Origin: Amyelois transitella
Lineage: Eukaryota > Arthropoda > Insecta > Lepidoptera > Pyralidae
DNA: 64,000 nt
NCBI RefSeq assembly: GCF_032362555.1
Contig: NC_083535.1
Location: 6,324,001 to 6,388,000 of the forward strand
Reading direction: 5' to 3'
Shown piece after piece: positions 23,301 through 36,001 of this stretch. The position numbers and the translations under genes were made by a program. The notes below the pieces were generated by a model. That model had not been told where the DNA came from and searched no databases. It saw only the letters and a program-made list of their open reading frames with translations. The first letter of the stretch is position 1. Every line of letters starts with the position of its first letter.

Positions 23301-26300
23301 ACAATTATCAAAAAAAATTGTCAAACTCACTTACCCTATGGAAATGGTGACAATATTTCGACTTCAAAGAGAACATAATAGCTTCCTTCAATCCCTCCAA
23401 GCCCAACATATCCGCCAACGTGGCTAGTTCTACAATGCTCACGGACTCCGGAATAGCAGATGTGCCTGAATATATGTGGCACATAGCAAAATGCACCACA
23501 TTGTATGCAAACCTATGGACAAATAAATCTCAAGTTAATAAGCCTATCCCTTAGTCGCCTTTTACGATATACTATATCTATAACTAATATACTATATCTA
23601 ATATACTATTCTTATTATATTGGTGCCGGGATCCACACTTACGGGTAGTTGAATAACAAAAAAATATCATTCGCGGTAACAGCGCGAAATTCAAACGTCC
23701 GTTTGTAAAGCGTAAAGCGAAGATCGCGCCGCAACACAGTAACATTTATTGAACTCTTATATACCCCTGTCTAACCATTTTCACAGTAAGTGTTGTACAA
23801 AAAAGGTATCGATGCGATTTCTTACAAAGATCAATTACACAGTCTAAGAACTTTTTATCTATTTAAAAATTATAAAATTTCTTTATAAATTTTCATGGGT
23901 AACAGTAATGGAAGATACCTAAATGTTTTATTATCTGAATATTTATTATTTACGGAGAACGTTATTTTAACGACATCTGTCAAAAACAAATGGAACAGTG
24001 ATTGGAAATTAGAAAGTGGTAAAAAATATTGGATACCGTAAGACGATATTTTTTAAATATATTTGTAGGGATTGTTCAAAACAATATTGGAAATATCTTT
24101 TTTTTTTTTGAATTCGTTCAGCATTTCTTCAATAATTATATCACTTACGGTGGAAGTGGAATAACGTTGCCTGCACTTTCTACCCAACCACCGCTCAAAA
24201 TGCCAGCAAAATATTGACACCTGCAAGAAAAAAAAAAACAATATATATATTATATTTTTTCTTTTTTTTATTGTAACCTATTCAATTAAATTTTAATATT
24301 ACAATAATTCGTTTTACCGTGAAGATAAAATGCATTTATGTGCTTTTATACGTCTTCCTGATACTTCAACGATGACGTCGGGAGCTATTTCTTCCAAAAA
24401 CATACGCAGCAAATCTTGCCCAAGACGAGATTGACATTGATTTATAATGCTTGAAGTTAATCCTGTATCTTCAGGTGTACTATTTCCTAAAATAGGTAAA
24501 TAATAAAACATTAATTTAATTTTACACGATATAGATATATATATCTTTAAAAGTTATTAAATTGATAGTACATATAGTAAGTGCCAAATATGAACAAAAA
24601 CTATTCTTACCAACAGCAGATCGGCAAGCGCTGCTCTGCATACTGCTAAGTTCAGAGCCATCAGACGCCTGGTCCTCTCCATCAGCGGGACCTGGCCGCA
24701 TTGGGGACCGCGTCCTACTGGATAACGACCCCGGCATACTTCGGCTAATTTCGTTTTGTAAATGTGGAAACAATCTATTTAAACTCAGAGCATTTTCTGA
24801 ATGAAACGAACTAATGACGTCCATGGATATTGGAGCAGCGTTTTGATTTTGACCACACCAATTATTCTCTGGAATAGATCTTGTCATTCTTCTATCGATC
24901 GCCTTACCCTTGCCCTTGTAAGGTTTATTGAGAGGCTTATCCAAGTCTGATAACTTCACAAAAGGTTCGGGAACAACTGGTGGCATTTCTCCATGAAAGA
25001 AATCTCCTGACTCCATTTCATTTGTCGATTCTACGTCAGTTATAGATTCTTCACGAATAGTGGAAGCCGCAGAGTAGCGGCCGGGTGCATCGTAACTCAA
25101 TCCCGAAGCTCCAGCTTCATTCCAATCATTTTGTTCATCAAAATTTGAGTCCCGAGTAGATGGGTGACCGTGATCGGTCGAACAGTCAGCGGATGGCTCT
25201 GCATCTATGGACATATTAGCTATCGAACTGGTCTGTTGTTCAATATTTTGTTCAATTGTATTTTCTCCTTTACTTTTATTTTCTGTGACTTTAAAACACG
25301 TATCACTCAAGTCAGATTTTTCGACCGTGTTATTTTTAGGCAAATTCGCTAAAATGTTTTTTGGTGCAGATATTATTTCTGTAATACTGATTTTGGGATC
25401 CTCGCACAAACATTCATACTTTTCGAAATCACGTTCATCGCTGTTGTCAATTTGAGGAACAAAAGAATTGTGAGTTTCTAAATTAGGTAATCCATTGGTC
25501 TTGGAGCAACTCTCATTTTTAAAAACATTTTTTGATTCGATTACATTACTTTTCTTTGCAGAGGAACCTAAGCGAGCAGGCATTTCTTTAACTCCTGTTT
25601 TATCTCCCAAGTCTATAAACATTGAGAATATATATTTCTTCTCAGCAGAAGTTTCCACGTTTTGTTTAGCAGCCGATGTAGACGTTGGCATGTCAGAGAA
25701 ATCTATATAAAATTTTTGTGATGATTTTTCACTGCCATCTGAATCGACAGAACTTCTACTTCTGTTACAATTATCACCATTCAAATTATTAGAATAATCA
25801 TTTAATTTTATTCCAGATTCATCCTTTTGAGTTTTATGATCATTTTTAGTATGTTTTGACACATCAATAACCCAAGCGGCAGAACTAGACGGTTTTGGAG
25901 ACTGGCTTTGGCAACGGTCTAAATTTGGGATATAGGCTCCAGATACTATCGGAACATTTTCCAACTTTCTGCGTGTTATAGGACTATAAGTACTTATTTG
26001 TGGTAAATGATCTTTAATTGATGCTCCTCCAGAAACAATAGGAGAGGAATCATGTGTTTGTTTTATAACTTTAGCATTTATGCATTCGTTTTTTAAAGTA
26101 TCAGACAATGGCCCTTCACAGTTTTCTGTAGAATCATTACACTTGGGTGTTAATACTCGAAGAGAATTATGTGGTGTGTTGGGTAACGGACAGATGTCTT
26201 TTTCGGCTGAGGTTTGTGGCTCTTTTTTATTTTCAAAGCTGTCTACTTGAGCTACTTTTTCAAAAGCATCTGAAATTAATGAATCTTCGGTTACAGGTGT

Positions 26301-28783
26301 CATATCAAATATTGTAGGTGATAAATCTTTGTGATTTGTCTCTTTATTGTCCGTTTGTTCTAGCGAATCCTCATTGTCATTACTCTCAGACCAATCGTTT
26401 GGACTTAAGTCGAGCTTATTTGAGCAAATGGGTACAGGTTGACTTGGAGCATTTACTGTTTCTGCTGCGAAATCTTTATTTAATTTCATGTTGATGGTGT
26501 GATCCTCTTCGTCTATTAACAATGTAGCATCAATAAAACATGATGTTTTCTTGAACGGAGATTTATGTACCAAACTTGTACCAAAAGATTCATTAAAATC
26601 ATTTGGCTTACTTTGACCGGAGGTATCATCAAACTGTCTTAAATTGCTCGCTTCAATAGATGAATCTTGTTTTGTAAATTCTTGTTCATGATTTATTAAT
26701 TTCTTACAAATATCTTTTTCAGCTGCTTTGGGAGGAAACACAGACTCCCATGACCCAGTTTCTGAAGATAGTGATGATGATTCCATTATCACTATTTCCT
26801 CATTCTGACGTTGTTTTTCTTCTTTTGATGATTTAGAATCTTTGTATTTTTGGGTGGAGTCTATATTCTCGCAATTAGGATTGCTTTCTGATGAATTCAT
26901 AGCTGATTGATCTCCCCCTGATACGAATTTGCGTTTTTCCATAGAACTACTCACGGACATGGAATCATGTGAATTACTTGCGTCATCAGTGGTCAAATCG
27001 TGAAGAGTGCTTTCATTCAATGACAAATCGGTCAAAGTGATATCTTTATGACTATTAATGCTTTCCAGTAAACCAGTATTTTCTAACCCCGAATCTGAAG
27101 AAGTGAATATATTTTCCATTTTTGTAATACTATCACCAACATTTAAGTGAAAAGTGCAGGCTGATGAATTTGCTACTGGAGAACAGGCATAAGCAGCTGA
27201 CAAATAATCCGAAGATGAACTTGGATCATCTGCTATTAAACTATCAGGTGAATAAGTAGAATCCGGAGCTTTATCGGATATACTTTCAGTATTTCTGATA
27301 ACTTTGTTACAATATTCAGTATATGACAATTCTGTATCGTCTGTGTATTTTTTAATGATAACCTGAGATCTTTTCTTATTTTCTTCTTTTGTTATATTAC
27401 TTAGACAATTATCGTTCAAACTTTCGCAACTAGTCGAATTTTTCACTAATTTATTTGTGTCTATGTTCAAATATAGAGTAGTAGGCTTAACGGACTTTTG
27501 ACTTTTATAAAGATCAGGTGCCTGTGATTTAATAATAGAGTTAAATGCGTTAAACAGTAGATCTTGTTCTTTAAGTTCTTTATCAAGTATATTACCGCTA
27601 CTGTCAATGGGAACCAAAGCGTAATATTCCTTATTTAATTCCGTACTTGGACTAGAAGTAAGAGATTTTAAAGTTTTATCTGCATATGGACTAACACATT
27701 TAGGTGTAAGAAATACGTCTTGATCGTCTACTTCTTCTTTGGAATTCCAAGAAGAAGAATGTCGGGGCTTGTTCTTCCCAAAAATTTTATTTAGATATGC
27801 AATAATTTCATTTTCTTGATGGTTTATGTTGCACTCAGTATAAACGTCGCTGAAATAAAACACAGGAATTGTCATTACTGCCATCTATATTATTTATGGA
27901 AATAACTTATGAGGTTTTTAAGCGATATCTTATTCTCGCGATATTTATTTCAGAAACTAGCTATTAACATAAAACCTACTCCTTTATTACTAGGTATTTC
28001 ATTGGAATTTCATTACAAATTGGTGAAATAGATGAATCCATAAAATTTTTGAAGAAATATTATAACCAATGGTTATAACCACTACAAAAGACATTAGCTT
28101 GCACCTTGATATAAAAATCTACAGTTAGTCAATACATAAATAACAGATTCAAGTGCACACTTCATACTTCCGAATTAAGTTTAAAGTCAATATAAGCTAC
28201 ATAGGTTTTATTTATTAAGTTAATGAAAATATCGCCATACCTTATGAATGAATAAATTTCTTCAAAGGTACTGCGTTCAATGTTCAGATGCAATATAGTC
28301 TGAAGCTTACGATAAAAGTTTTTCGTCCGAGTTTTGAGTATACATGAATGGGTTAGTATTTTTAGTTTTCCACAAATCACTTCTACATCAGAATAAATGG
28401 ATTCATCGAAAATTCTGTAACAATGAGTTGAAATATGAATGGAAAAATGTTTGGCGAGGTTAAAGCAAGATTGGTCGATAAGTTTAGGTAAGTTAAAATT
28501 AAAGTAACGGAACACAAGATATAAAATATAGTATTCTTTACATCGACCATCTTACGCCAGATATATCGCACTACATGTCGAGATACACGTCTTGTACCAC
28601 CTTTGTATTAATAATTACGAAGCATTAATAGTATTAAATACCTTAATAATATAGTAATAAATACCTAGCAATATCCTCTTGGAGCTGCTGTTGCAGATGC
28701 AGCTCCAGATGAGACACTTCATCAGAGGCAGATGGAGGGTAATTCGCCGGCGTCGGCTTAACCCTGGAACGCCCACCCGGCAT
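20373..28783 (-). CDS. BTBD8: BTBD8-like protein (two BTB domains, BACK, long disordered insert)
   Basis: Exons: 28783-28665, 28414-28241, 27849-24611, 24486-24318, 24220-24149, 23512-23335, 23182-22945, 22581-21478, 21252-21088, 20647-20373. They sum to 5733 nt, 1910 aa plus stop, with all phases consistent. Residues about 41-110 form BTB1 (YSDVEVICGKLKILTHSCIL). Residues about 98-1177 are a Ser/Asp/Asn-rich disordered stretch in one exon. Then come BTB2 (IAPDVIVEVSGRRIKAHKCI, then YFAGILSGGWVES), the hinge ADMLGLEGLKEAIMFSLKSK and a BACK region (CLRWITKYFPKVW), followed by a basic Ser-rich tail. Domain order and the hinge text match vertebrate BTBD8, known as an AP-2-binding regulator of clathrin-mediated synaptic vesicle cycling. 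The vertebrate linker between the BTB domains is far shorter. Function is inferred by family. Confidence 0.87.
20720..20909 (+). mobile_element. Helitron-like short element in the last BTBD8 intron
   Basis: It starts TCCTTACTAATATTATAAAT and ends AAAAGCTAG before T, preceded by ACGCGGGCGAAGCTGC. These are the TC start, stem-forming GC text and CTAG (CTRR) end of Helitrons. There is no coding capacity. Confidence 0.75.
22735..22868 (+). mobile_element. Helitron-like 3' fragment in a BTBD8 intron
   Basis: It ends GGCACAGCTAG before T after CGAACAAAGTCGCGG. Its inner text 'ctcacccttctaagggg' is shared, diverged, with 30,830-30,930 ('tcccaccctttaaggggc'). Confidence 0.6.
23530..23645 (-). repeat. 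SINE-like repeat fragment in a BTBD8 intron
   Basis: It has 'agcctatcccttagtcgcct' and 'ttggtgccgggatccacac', seen also at 51,297-51,375, interrupted by a degenerate 'atatactatatct' tandem run. Confidence 0.7.
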
Positions 28784-28791
28784 CAAGCATT

Positions 28792-31492
28792 CTAAAGTTA
28801 ACACAAAAATCCGTGAAAACTTGTGGTTATCAATTCTTTTTAAGGCTCTAATCTGAGTGAGGGAAACGCGAGAGGGGAAATGACTATATACTCATATTTT
28901 TATGCCAAAATACCATTTTCCAGATTCTGATGATCTTTACTTATGAAGCTGATGTATATTTTTGAATGATTAATTAAAGTATAATGTAAAAATATAAACC
29001 ATGTTTTAGATGTTTTTTAGTTTTAGTAGGTACAACCTACTTTATATAAAGTATACTTTTAAATAAAGCTCTATTTTATTTTGAAACCTTTTTTTGCATT
29101 ACATATCTTTTTACTTTTGTTGTCTTTTTTATCATAAGAGATTTGAGTTAAAAAGAAAGATCTGACAATCAGGTGAAAGGAGTAGTTTGCATGAATTAAA
29201 AAAATAATCTTTTTGTACATGTTGGCATTGTATAAAAACCCAAGTCAAAAATCTCACAAGAAGTAATGGTGATAAGATATACATACATATGAACTTAACC
29301 TTGAGAATATTCTCTAATTGAAACTAAATAAGGATATTTAGTAAGCTTCATTATTTTTTCAATTATTTGAAGCAACAATCTAACTTTTATTAATGTTCCG
29401 CTAAGAAATTCGAGGGCCACACGAGACTCCTTACAACCGTCATATATATTATCGTTTGAAGCACTTATCTTAAGATAGCACATTCTCGGGTCTTAGCGAG
29501 ACAGGATATTTTCAAGTGTGCGCGTTAAAGACCTGCAAGGCAACCTAGTGTGATAAGCAAGCGATGAGATGGCGTTCATATTTGTAAGAGTTACAGCTGA
29601 TAATCTTTCAGTTGTTATTAAGTATTTAAAATTGCCTTCTAGTGTGTTAGAAAACTCTTAGTAAAGAGTCTCCAAATATGTACAAAAAATTTAAGTAGTG
29701 TTTGACATGGATAACAAACTTTATGACAACACCACAGTAAAATGATAGGTAGTGCAACTCAGTGAGGCCGCAACTTCTCTGTTGTATCTGTATAAAATCA
29801 CAGCTCCATTGAATACATAATTATAATGAATGACATCATGCAGCAACAATATTTATTGTTATGCTAGACACATTCATTCATGCCATCACATTATAATTCA
29901 ACAATTACCACTACAAAAATAATTATACCTGCAGTTATACACATAAAATTTTAAGAACAATGAAAAAAATTACAGCTCTAGTTGTCTAGTTGTCCATTTT
30001 AAAGGAGTATTGGGTTGTGGCCCAATTTTATTTATTTATTTTTACATATAAATAAATACAGAACTTCTTTTGAGGGTTCCATATTCCAATGGCAAAAAAA
30101 ATCCTTACAGTGTGATGTTTTTGTAAAGGTTGACAAAGAAAAATTAAAATTTTGATGTAGCACTCCAAAATGTAAATTTAATTGAGGGATATTTATGTAT
30201 TTCTATTTTTGGTGAATCCTTGTGGAATATCATTGGTTAGGTATTTGTCAATATATTTCCTTATTCTAATAGCCAGCTTATGAAGAAGTAAATTAGTTAA
30301 TTTTAACTTAATGCTAAATTAATTTTAAGTCCTCCATCATTTACACATGCATTAAGGCTTTTAGTAGTATGAAATTCATAAGTATCATGTATTTTACTAA
30401 ATGAAAATTTCAGTAAAACCACACCCACTAGGCACATGGTGCGGGAAGGGTGGATAGAAATTATTGGATTGGACAAGTATTGGAGTTAGCTTACTCTTTT
30501 AGTATCCAACAAAGTCAAATACTTTGTCAGTGATGACTATTTAAAGAACTAATTTAATCTGCTAAGGTGTTTAAGTTTATTTTTTTACATTAATTTTTAT
30601 TGGTGTCGAATAAATCCGTAATAATAGACATTTGTTGAAACTTGAGAAGTGCTCTTTAAAAATCAATAAGTTGGATCTGGACAAGACCCACAGAAGCTAA
30701 AAATGATATTGTTTGCTTTTGTCTGTCTTACTGTTTATATATTTATTGCATTATATATGTATAAACTATTGCTCCAATTTGAATTTAGTTTACTTAGATG
30801 TGTTAGGCTTAACATAAAACAGGTATATAACATTTTTTTCTCCCACCCTTTAAGGGGCAGTACAGGGGAGTCAGCATTTATGAATTGAGATAACCATTGA
30901 ACTTTTATGGTCAAAAAAGTCACAGGCAAAAACAAGTTAATTACTTTTTGAATAAAAAAGATAGGGTTTTTAGAGATTATTGGTGGTCAAACCATAAAGT
31001 TGCCCTACTAAAATGGCTGATGGTTTAGAGTGATTTGAGTGACTATCTTGCTCTGAGAAATATTTTACCTAGTAAAGTATAAAGTCAATCACATAACTTA
31101 TGATTATATTTAGTATGTGTACATAACCAACAATACAGGCTAAGTATTTAGATACAGGTTTTGAAGCTTGAAACTTTTTTAATTCCAATTAGAAAATTGT
31201 TTATTGATATAATTTAATTACTAAAAATAGGTAAGGTGTTAATGCTTTTGACTTTGCATAACTAGAGGTGTAGGCTTAGTAAAAAAATAAATAGCCACTT
31301 TAGAAGACATTAATAGGTAACAATGAATTTTATTACTTAATAGCACACTACTTATGAGGTAAATTGTGTTTTATTAAATGGCACCACGAAATATTGGTTT
31401 TATATACATACATAAAACAAAGAATCTATTAATTTAACAAAACATAAAATCCATTGATTTCAGAGCGCTTCTTTTTCGTAAAAAGCACTCAC
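28792..31492. other. Probable first intron of the BTBD8-like gene
   Basis: The coding exon 1 acceptor (AACTTTAG) is at 28,792. A donor CAG|GTGAGT on the minus strand is at 31,493-31,492. Between them I see AT-rich sequence with a Helitron-like fragment near 30,825-30,935 and no supported coding exon. Confidence 0.45.
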
Positions 31493-31650
31493 CTGTAAGA
31501 TGAATCCGATAGTTTTAATTCCGAATAATCAATAGCAAACTATTAGCTGATAACACATCACGACACAAGTGTGCAATTTCCATGGGAGGGAGTAGAGGCG
31601 GCGGCGGCGGCGGATCAATAATTCATTAGCTCCCTGCCAGTGCAGCGCAG
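31493..31650 (-). promoter_or_regulatory. Probable 5' UTR exon of the BTBD8-like gene, with a uORF
   Basis: On the minus strand a stretch with a GCC/CGG trinucleotide run (about 31,597-31,613) leads to the donor TTACAG|GTGAGT at 31,493. It holds an upstream ORF, 31,583-31,515 (22 codons plus stop), whose ATG sits in the context CTCCCATGG. Coding exon 1 begins with another short out-of-frame ATG at 28,790. Both could limit translation. The transcription start is not defined. Confidence 0.4.
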
Positions 31651-32209
31651 AGCTATGCGTACCGGTGGTGCGCCGTTTTTTTTATCATAAATACACAACC
31701 CCAGGACCAGGAACAACAGAAAATGAAGGAACAAGGACAAGGGACGTCAACGTCACAAGGAAAGGAAGCACAGATAATAAATAAAATAATGCATGATTGA
31801 AAAGAAGTGCGTGTAGTTTGTAGAGGGCGCTCGAGGTTTTTCCAAGAACGTAATGTATGGTTGAGCGAAGGGTTGGGACATTTAATATAATAATATCTGC
31901 GGGTTGAGCGCGTGGGTTTCACTTTTCCGCACCGTGACCGCACCCAAAAAATATTTCAGGAAAATGCATGTACTGTACATATTTTCTGAACGTATACATA
32001 GTTTATCGATTTTCTTGGCAGGCAGCCTGCAGCAACTTTGGTAGTTTGGTGGTGTTTGGTTCACAGAACGACAAGCTATTAAATGTGCGTGGGTGGGGAG
32101 AAAAACGAAACATATATTCAAGTTGAAACATTAATATTTGTAATAATTTTAATAGGCATAATTACTGATTTTTGTTTGGTTTTTTTTGTTTCACAGCAAC
32201 TAAGAGATA

Positions 32210-32295
32210 GGCTTTTTGAAATTCTTCTTATGGGCGATAAGCTTGCAACCTGTCACTATTTGAATCTCAATTCTATCATTCTCTTCTTTCTCCTT
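32210..32295 (-). repeat. SINE-like repeat fragment
   Basis: The text 'gcgataagcttgcaacctgt' and 'cactatttgaatctcaattc' is the reverse of the family at 10,917-11,075. Confidence 0.7.
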
Positions 32296-32659
32296 CTTTC
32301 TTTGGTGGTTAACTAAACTGAAAGAATGAGAGGGCGAAGATATGACGATATGCCTTGTCAACGTTGGTGTGTAATCTCCATAAAACGTTATCACTAACAC
32401 TAGTACATTACTACCACTTTAATACGAGTAAGTTACACCGATGTACCTGCGCAGAAATCAATTTTTGTCATGGCGCGAAAATATCTGCGCCAATCATAGT
32501 GCGCCATTTGAACGCGGGATCAAAACCGTTCGCTATTCGCTTGTAGCGACATATTTACGCCACTCGTCAACACCATCAAATCACACAACTGTCAAAGAAA
32601 TTGACGCGCTCAGCCAATAGCAGCGAAGAACCCAAATCGCGAATTCAAAAGATTTCACG

Positions 32660-33356
32660 GATTGGAGCTATATATACAACCTCCGACACAACATCGTTGG
32701 AGCCGCGGTTCCCCAGGCATAACACCTAGCCTGGCGGAAGAACTTCCCTTTGGTGAGTCGAGTCGAATCGAATCGAATCATCGCTCCTGCTACAGCCTAA
32801 TTGCGTACGCGCAATGTCTGGAGTTCGCAGGAGCGCCACGCCGTCGCGGCAGTCGGTATTTGCCTGGCTTACGGAGCTCTAACGTACACTTGAGTGCAAA
32901 GATTCTAAACATTTTTGTAAACAATGTCTTTACTTAAAAGAGGAAAACCTTTGAGGGGTCAGAGCAGGGAAATAGTATATAATGTGCATCAGTTCATGCG
33001 AAATGAAGCTCAGCTTGCTAAAATCCAGGTATTTAGCGCAAACCATGTTCAAAGAGTGATGGAACGTACTGCAGTTGCTACAAGTAGGTATATCTCGCAA
33101 AACAGTTGCTGCCATTATAAAGGAAAAAGATTGTGCTACATCGCAACCGTCAACGAGTGGTCGTAGTTTCAGAACCCCTAAAAAGGGTCACCGTAAATTG
33201 GTATATCGTGCAAAATTAGACGATTTCGATTATCAGGCCATACGTCGAAAAATATATGACTTTCATACGGTGGAAAAACAAGTGCCTACTGCAAAAGCTA
33301 CTTACTACATGTATTAAAGAGCGATATCAATTTAAGTGGCAGACGCGAAACGCTGA
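32660..33356 (+). pseudogene. Truncated DNA-transposon transposase (N-terminal half only)
   Basis: From ATG 32,924 the frame gives MSLLKRGKPLRGQSREIVYN. Then, after a small frameshift near 33,085, it gives GISRKTVAAIIKEK and, further on, DDFDYQAIRRKIYDFHTVEK. This order matches the N-terminal DNA-binding part of a transposase family common in arthropods and usually joined to a DDE_3-type nuclease. No DDE domain follows, so it is a truncated copy. A TATA-like 'gctatatatacaacc' lies upstream at about 32,667. The family is assigned from recollection of similar insect proteins. Confidence 0.55.
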
Positions 33357-33359
33357 GAA

Positions 33360-34248
33360 AAATTATAAGAAAACTGTAGGTATACTGTATTCCCAAATGT
33401 ATTTGCCTTTACTTTAATTAAACCAAGTACAATCTGCATGGAAAGAGAAGCAACTGACACGATCAAGTAATGTTTTTAAATCAGTGGCTGGATTTAAAAA
33501 CAGATTACAAAAAAAAGCAGATTTTAACAGATTTAAAAACATTTCTGTCAGTTGCTGGCACTACTTCAATTTCTTTGGCTGGCACACACTATGTTCTTTA
33601 CTTCGCTACTAGACCAGATTGGAAAACAGTTCATGTATAAAAAAACAACACCATTAATAGTTTCTGGAAATAAGAAAGAAATAACTAGGACTCCGCACAG
33701 CACTTTATATGCAAAATGTATTTTTGAAGAAGCATAGGTTTGGCACACTGACTGCACCCTCATGATATTTTATACTATAGATTACAGTATTTAAAGTTCT
33801 TTTACCACTTCCATTGTATTGTATTTTAAATAATATTCCATGCCCAAAGAAACAGTGGCGACCTCCTCGTTTCAACTTTGAACTTTGACAATGCTGTGAC
33901 AGGAAAACGACCGAATGACTGAATGATACAAAACAAGCACAAGCATGAATGAGTGAAGTGACTAACCGACTTCACTTCAGGCCCGTTATATATTATCTGT
34001 GGCTGACTTGACTGTGGCTGACTGAGCGATGTCATATTGGAAATGATAAAAACTTAGAATAATTTCTGCAGAATTATCAAGTTTTGTTTGATTTTCGATG
34101 TGGTTTATTTGTGTTTTCAATTAAAATAGAATATTATCTTTCAAAGATCATATATAAGGCCAATAATATTGATGTGAATGATTTTCTCATTAAGTGATAA
34201 AACATCGATTTTTTTTTACTTTTTCATTAATCTATAAATTATGTGAAG
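33360..34248. other. Intergenic stretch, nothing certain
   Basis: There is a short near-duplicate run around 33,480-33,550 (acagattacaaaaaa, acagatttaaaaac). Otherwise I see nothing supported before the possible first vari exon. Confidence 0.4.
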
Positions 34249-34279
34249 ATGGAAACTCCTGCAGAAAATTGGGACCCAG
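34249..34279 (+). other. Possible upstream (5' UTR) exon of vari with short uORF
   Basis: An ATG at 34,249 opens ten codons (METPAENWDP) and reaches a donor AG|GTAACC. Joined to an acceptor at 35,969 it stops after five more codons at TAA (35,984). It is then in frame with the vari start 15 nt later. So it looks like a 5' UTR exon with a uORF, or the start of an N-terminal variant whose next exon I could not find. Confidence 0.35.
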
Positions 34280-34722
34280 GTAACCTTTTATTTATTTACA
34301 TATTTGAATATAGGTACAGCTAACCAAAACACTAGGTAGTATAAATCGGGTTATAATTCAATTCTTTTCGACTATTATAATTATAAACACAGCGATTTTT
34401 TAAATGTATTAAAATGCCAAGCTTTGTGCATTATCCTTTTGCTCTTGTGTGTACAAGCACAACTCATATCTTATTTTGATCTATATATTACCTTATTAAT
34501 GAAACATGGGTAATTAAACTGCATAAGTGTTACTTAAGCATAATCTTCAATGCAATTCCTGAAAGTAAAGTAGCTTCAATGGTTGGGCCTATTTTTATGC
34601 ATCAATATTTTAGTTTGAAGTCTTCAGAAAACCAATCAGGTCATCTCAACTCCCAATTGGTTGGTGTAATCTAGTAGCTCAATCAATATTATCAAAAGAA
34701 GAAATTTAAATTATATTAATTA

Positions 34723-34989
34723 CTAGCTGTGCCCGTGACTTAGTCCGCGTGGAATAGTTATTTTGGGCATAATTGAAGCCCTTAAGGATGAACAAATTGC
34801 CCCGTTTTTTTTCACATTTTTCATTATTTCTTCGCTCCTTATAGTTGCAGTGGGATGTTATATAGCCTAAAGCCTTCCTTGATAAATGGTCTATTCAACA
34901 CAAAAAGAATTTTTCAATTCAAACCAGTAGTTCCTGAGATTAGCGTATTCAAACAAACAAACTCTTCAGCTTTATAATATTAGTGTAGA
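34723..34989 (-). mobile_element. Helitron-like element, reverse orientation
   Basis: On the minus strand it starts TCTACACTAATATTATAAAG and ends CACGGGCACAGCTAG before T. It closely matches the copies at 8,699 and 63,445. Confidence 0.78.
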
Positions 34990-35680
34990 TTAGGCCCTAG
35001 TCTGACCAAGCTTTTATTTAACTGGCAATGTATCCCACCTCTATTACTAAAATTAATTCTGGAGAAGATGACTGCAACTGATTTAGCTGTTATTTCTTGA
35101 TGTCAATGTTTCAATCAAGCATGACCTGATGGTGCACCCAGTATAAGCTCCAATGGTGCAATTTCTTAATAATTAACAGTATAAAAGGTTAATCACCACA
35201 GATATCAGTAACATAACAAAAATTATTTAGTGGATATGTTTAAAGTTTGTAACTTTTTATAAATAACTTTTTACTAAAAAATATCACAGTACATTACATC
35301 TTCAGAACAAAAATCTTTGTATTTTATTATGTCACTGAAAGATTCTATTATTTTACATCCACTTTTCCTTAAATTGATAAACTTACCAAACACACCCATA
35401 AAATAATATGTAAGCAATGACCAAACTTGTGTGCTCTGATAGGTTGAATAAGTCATGTGTTCCATCTCTTTCCTCTCCTCCCCCATTAATTGCTAGGGAG
35501 CATAAACAGATCAGTTGCATGTGTGTTTTATTGATAAATTTGCGAAAAATAAAATGGAAATAAGATAATACAATTGTGTAATTAGTAAGATAATTATACA
35601 TATAACAAAAACTTTGTATTAGAGTAAGTGACTTTTACTAACAAATACAAAAAGTTAGAATAATGAGGTCTTATAATATA

Positions 35681-35906
35681 CTAGCTGTGCCCGCGACTTC
35701 GTCCGTGTGGAATAGTTATTTTAGGTATAATTGAAGCCCTCAAGTAAGAATAATTTTCCCCGTTTTTTAATAGTTGCAGCATGATGTTATGTAGCCTAAA
35801 AACTTTCTCGAAAAATGGTCTATGCAACACGAACAGAATTTTTCAATTTGAAACGGGAGTTCCTGAGATTAGCATGTTAAATGAACAAAGAAACTCTTCA
35901 GCTTTG
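35681..35906 (-). mobile_element. Helitron-like element, reverse orientation, 5' end worn
   Basis: Its end CTAG at 35,681 is preceded (minus strand) by GTCGCGGGCACAG. It shares 'ggaatagttattttaggtat' and 'ctcttcagcttt' with the copy about 960 bp upstream. Confidence 0.72.
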
Positions 35907-36001
35907 ATTTTTAAAAAATTAAATAATCTTTGTGACTACTACTACTAGATACTAAAATGTATTCTTCAGAACTCTTTATCTCATAAAAGAACCTTCAACA
36001 A

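Noticed and set aside
24522-24610. Extension of the long BTBD8 frame past GTAAGA
   Set aside because: The donor at 24,610 is in phase with the next domain exon; the extra codons are intron.
31653-32316. Frames of 77-96 codons on both strands near 32 kb
   Set aside because: They have no conserved motif and overlap a SINE-like fragment; they are probably chance.
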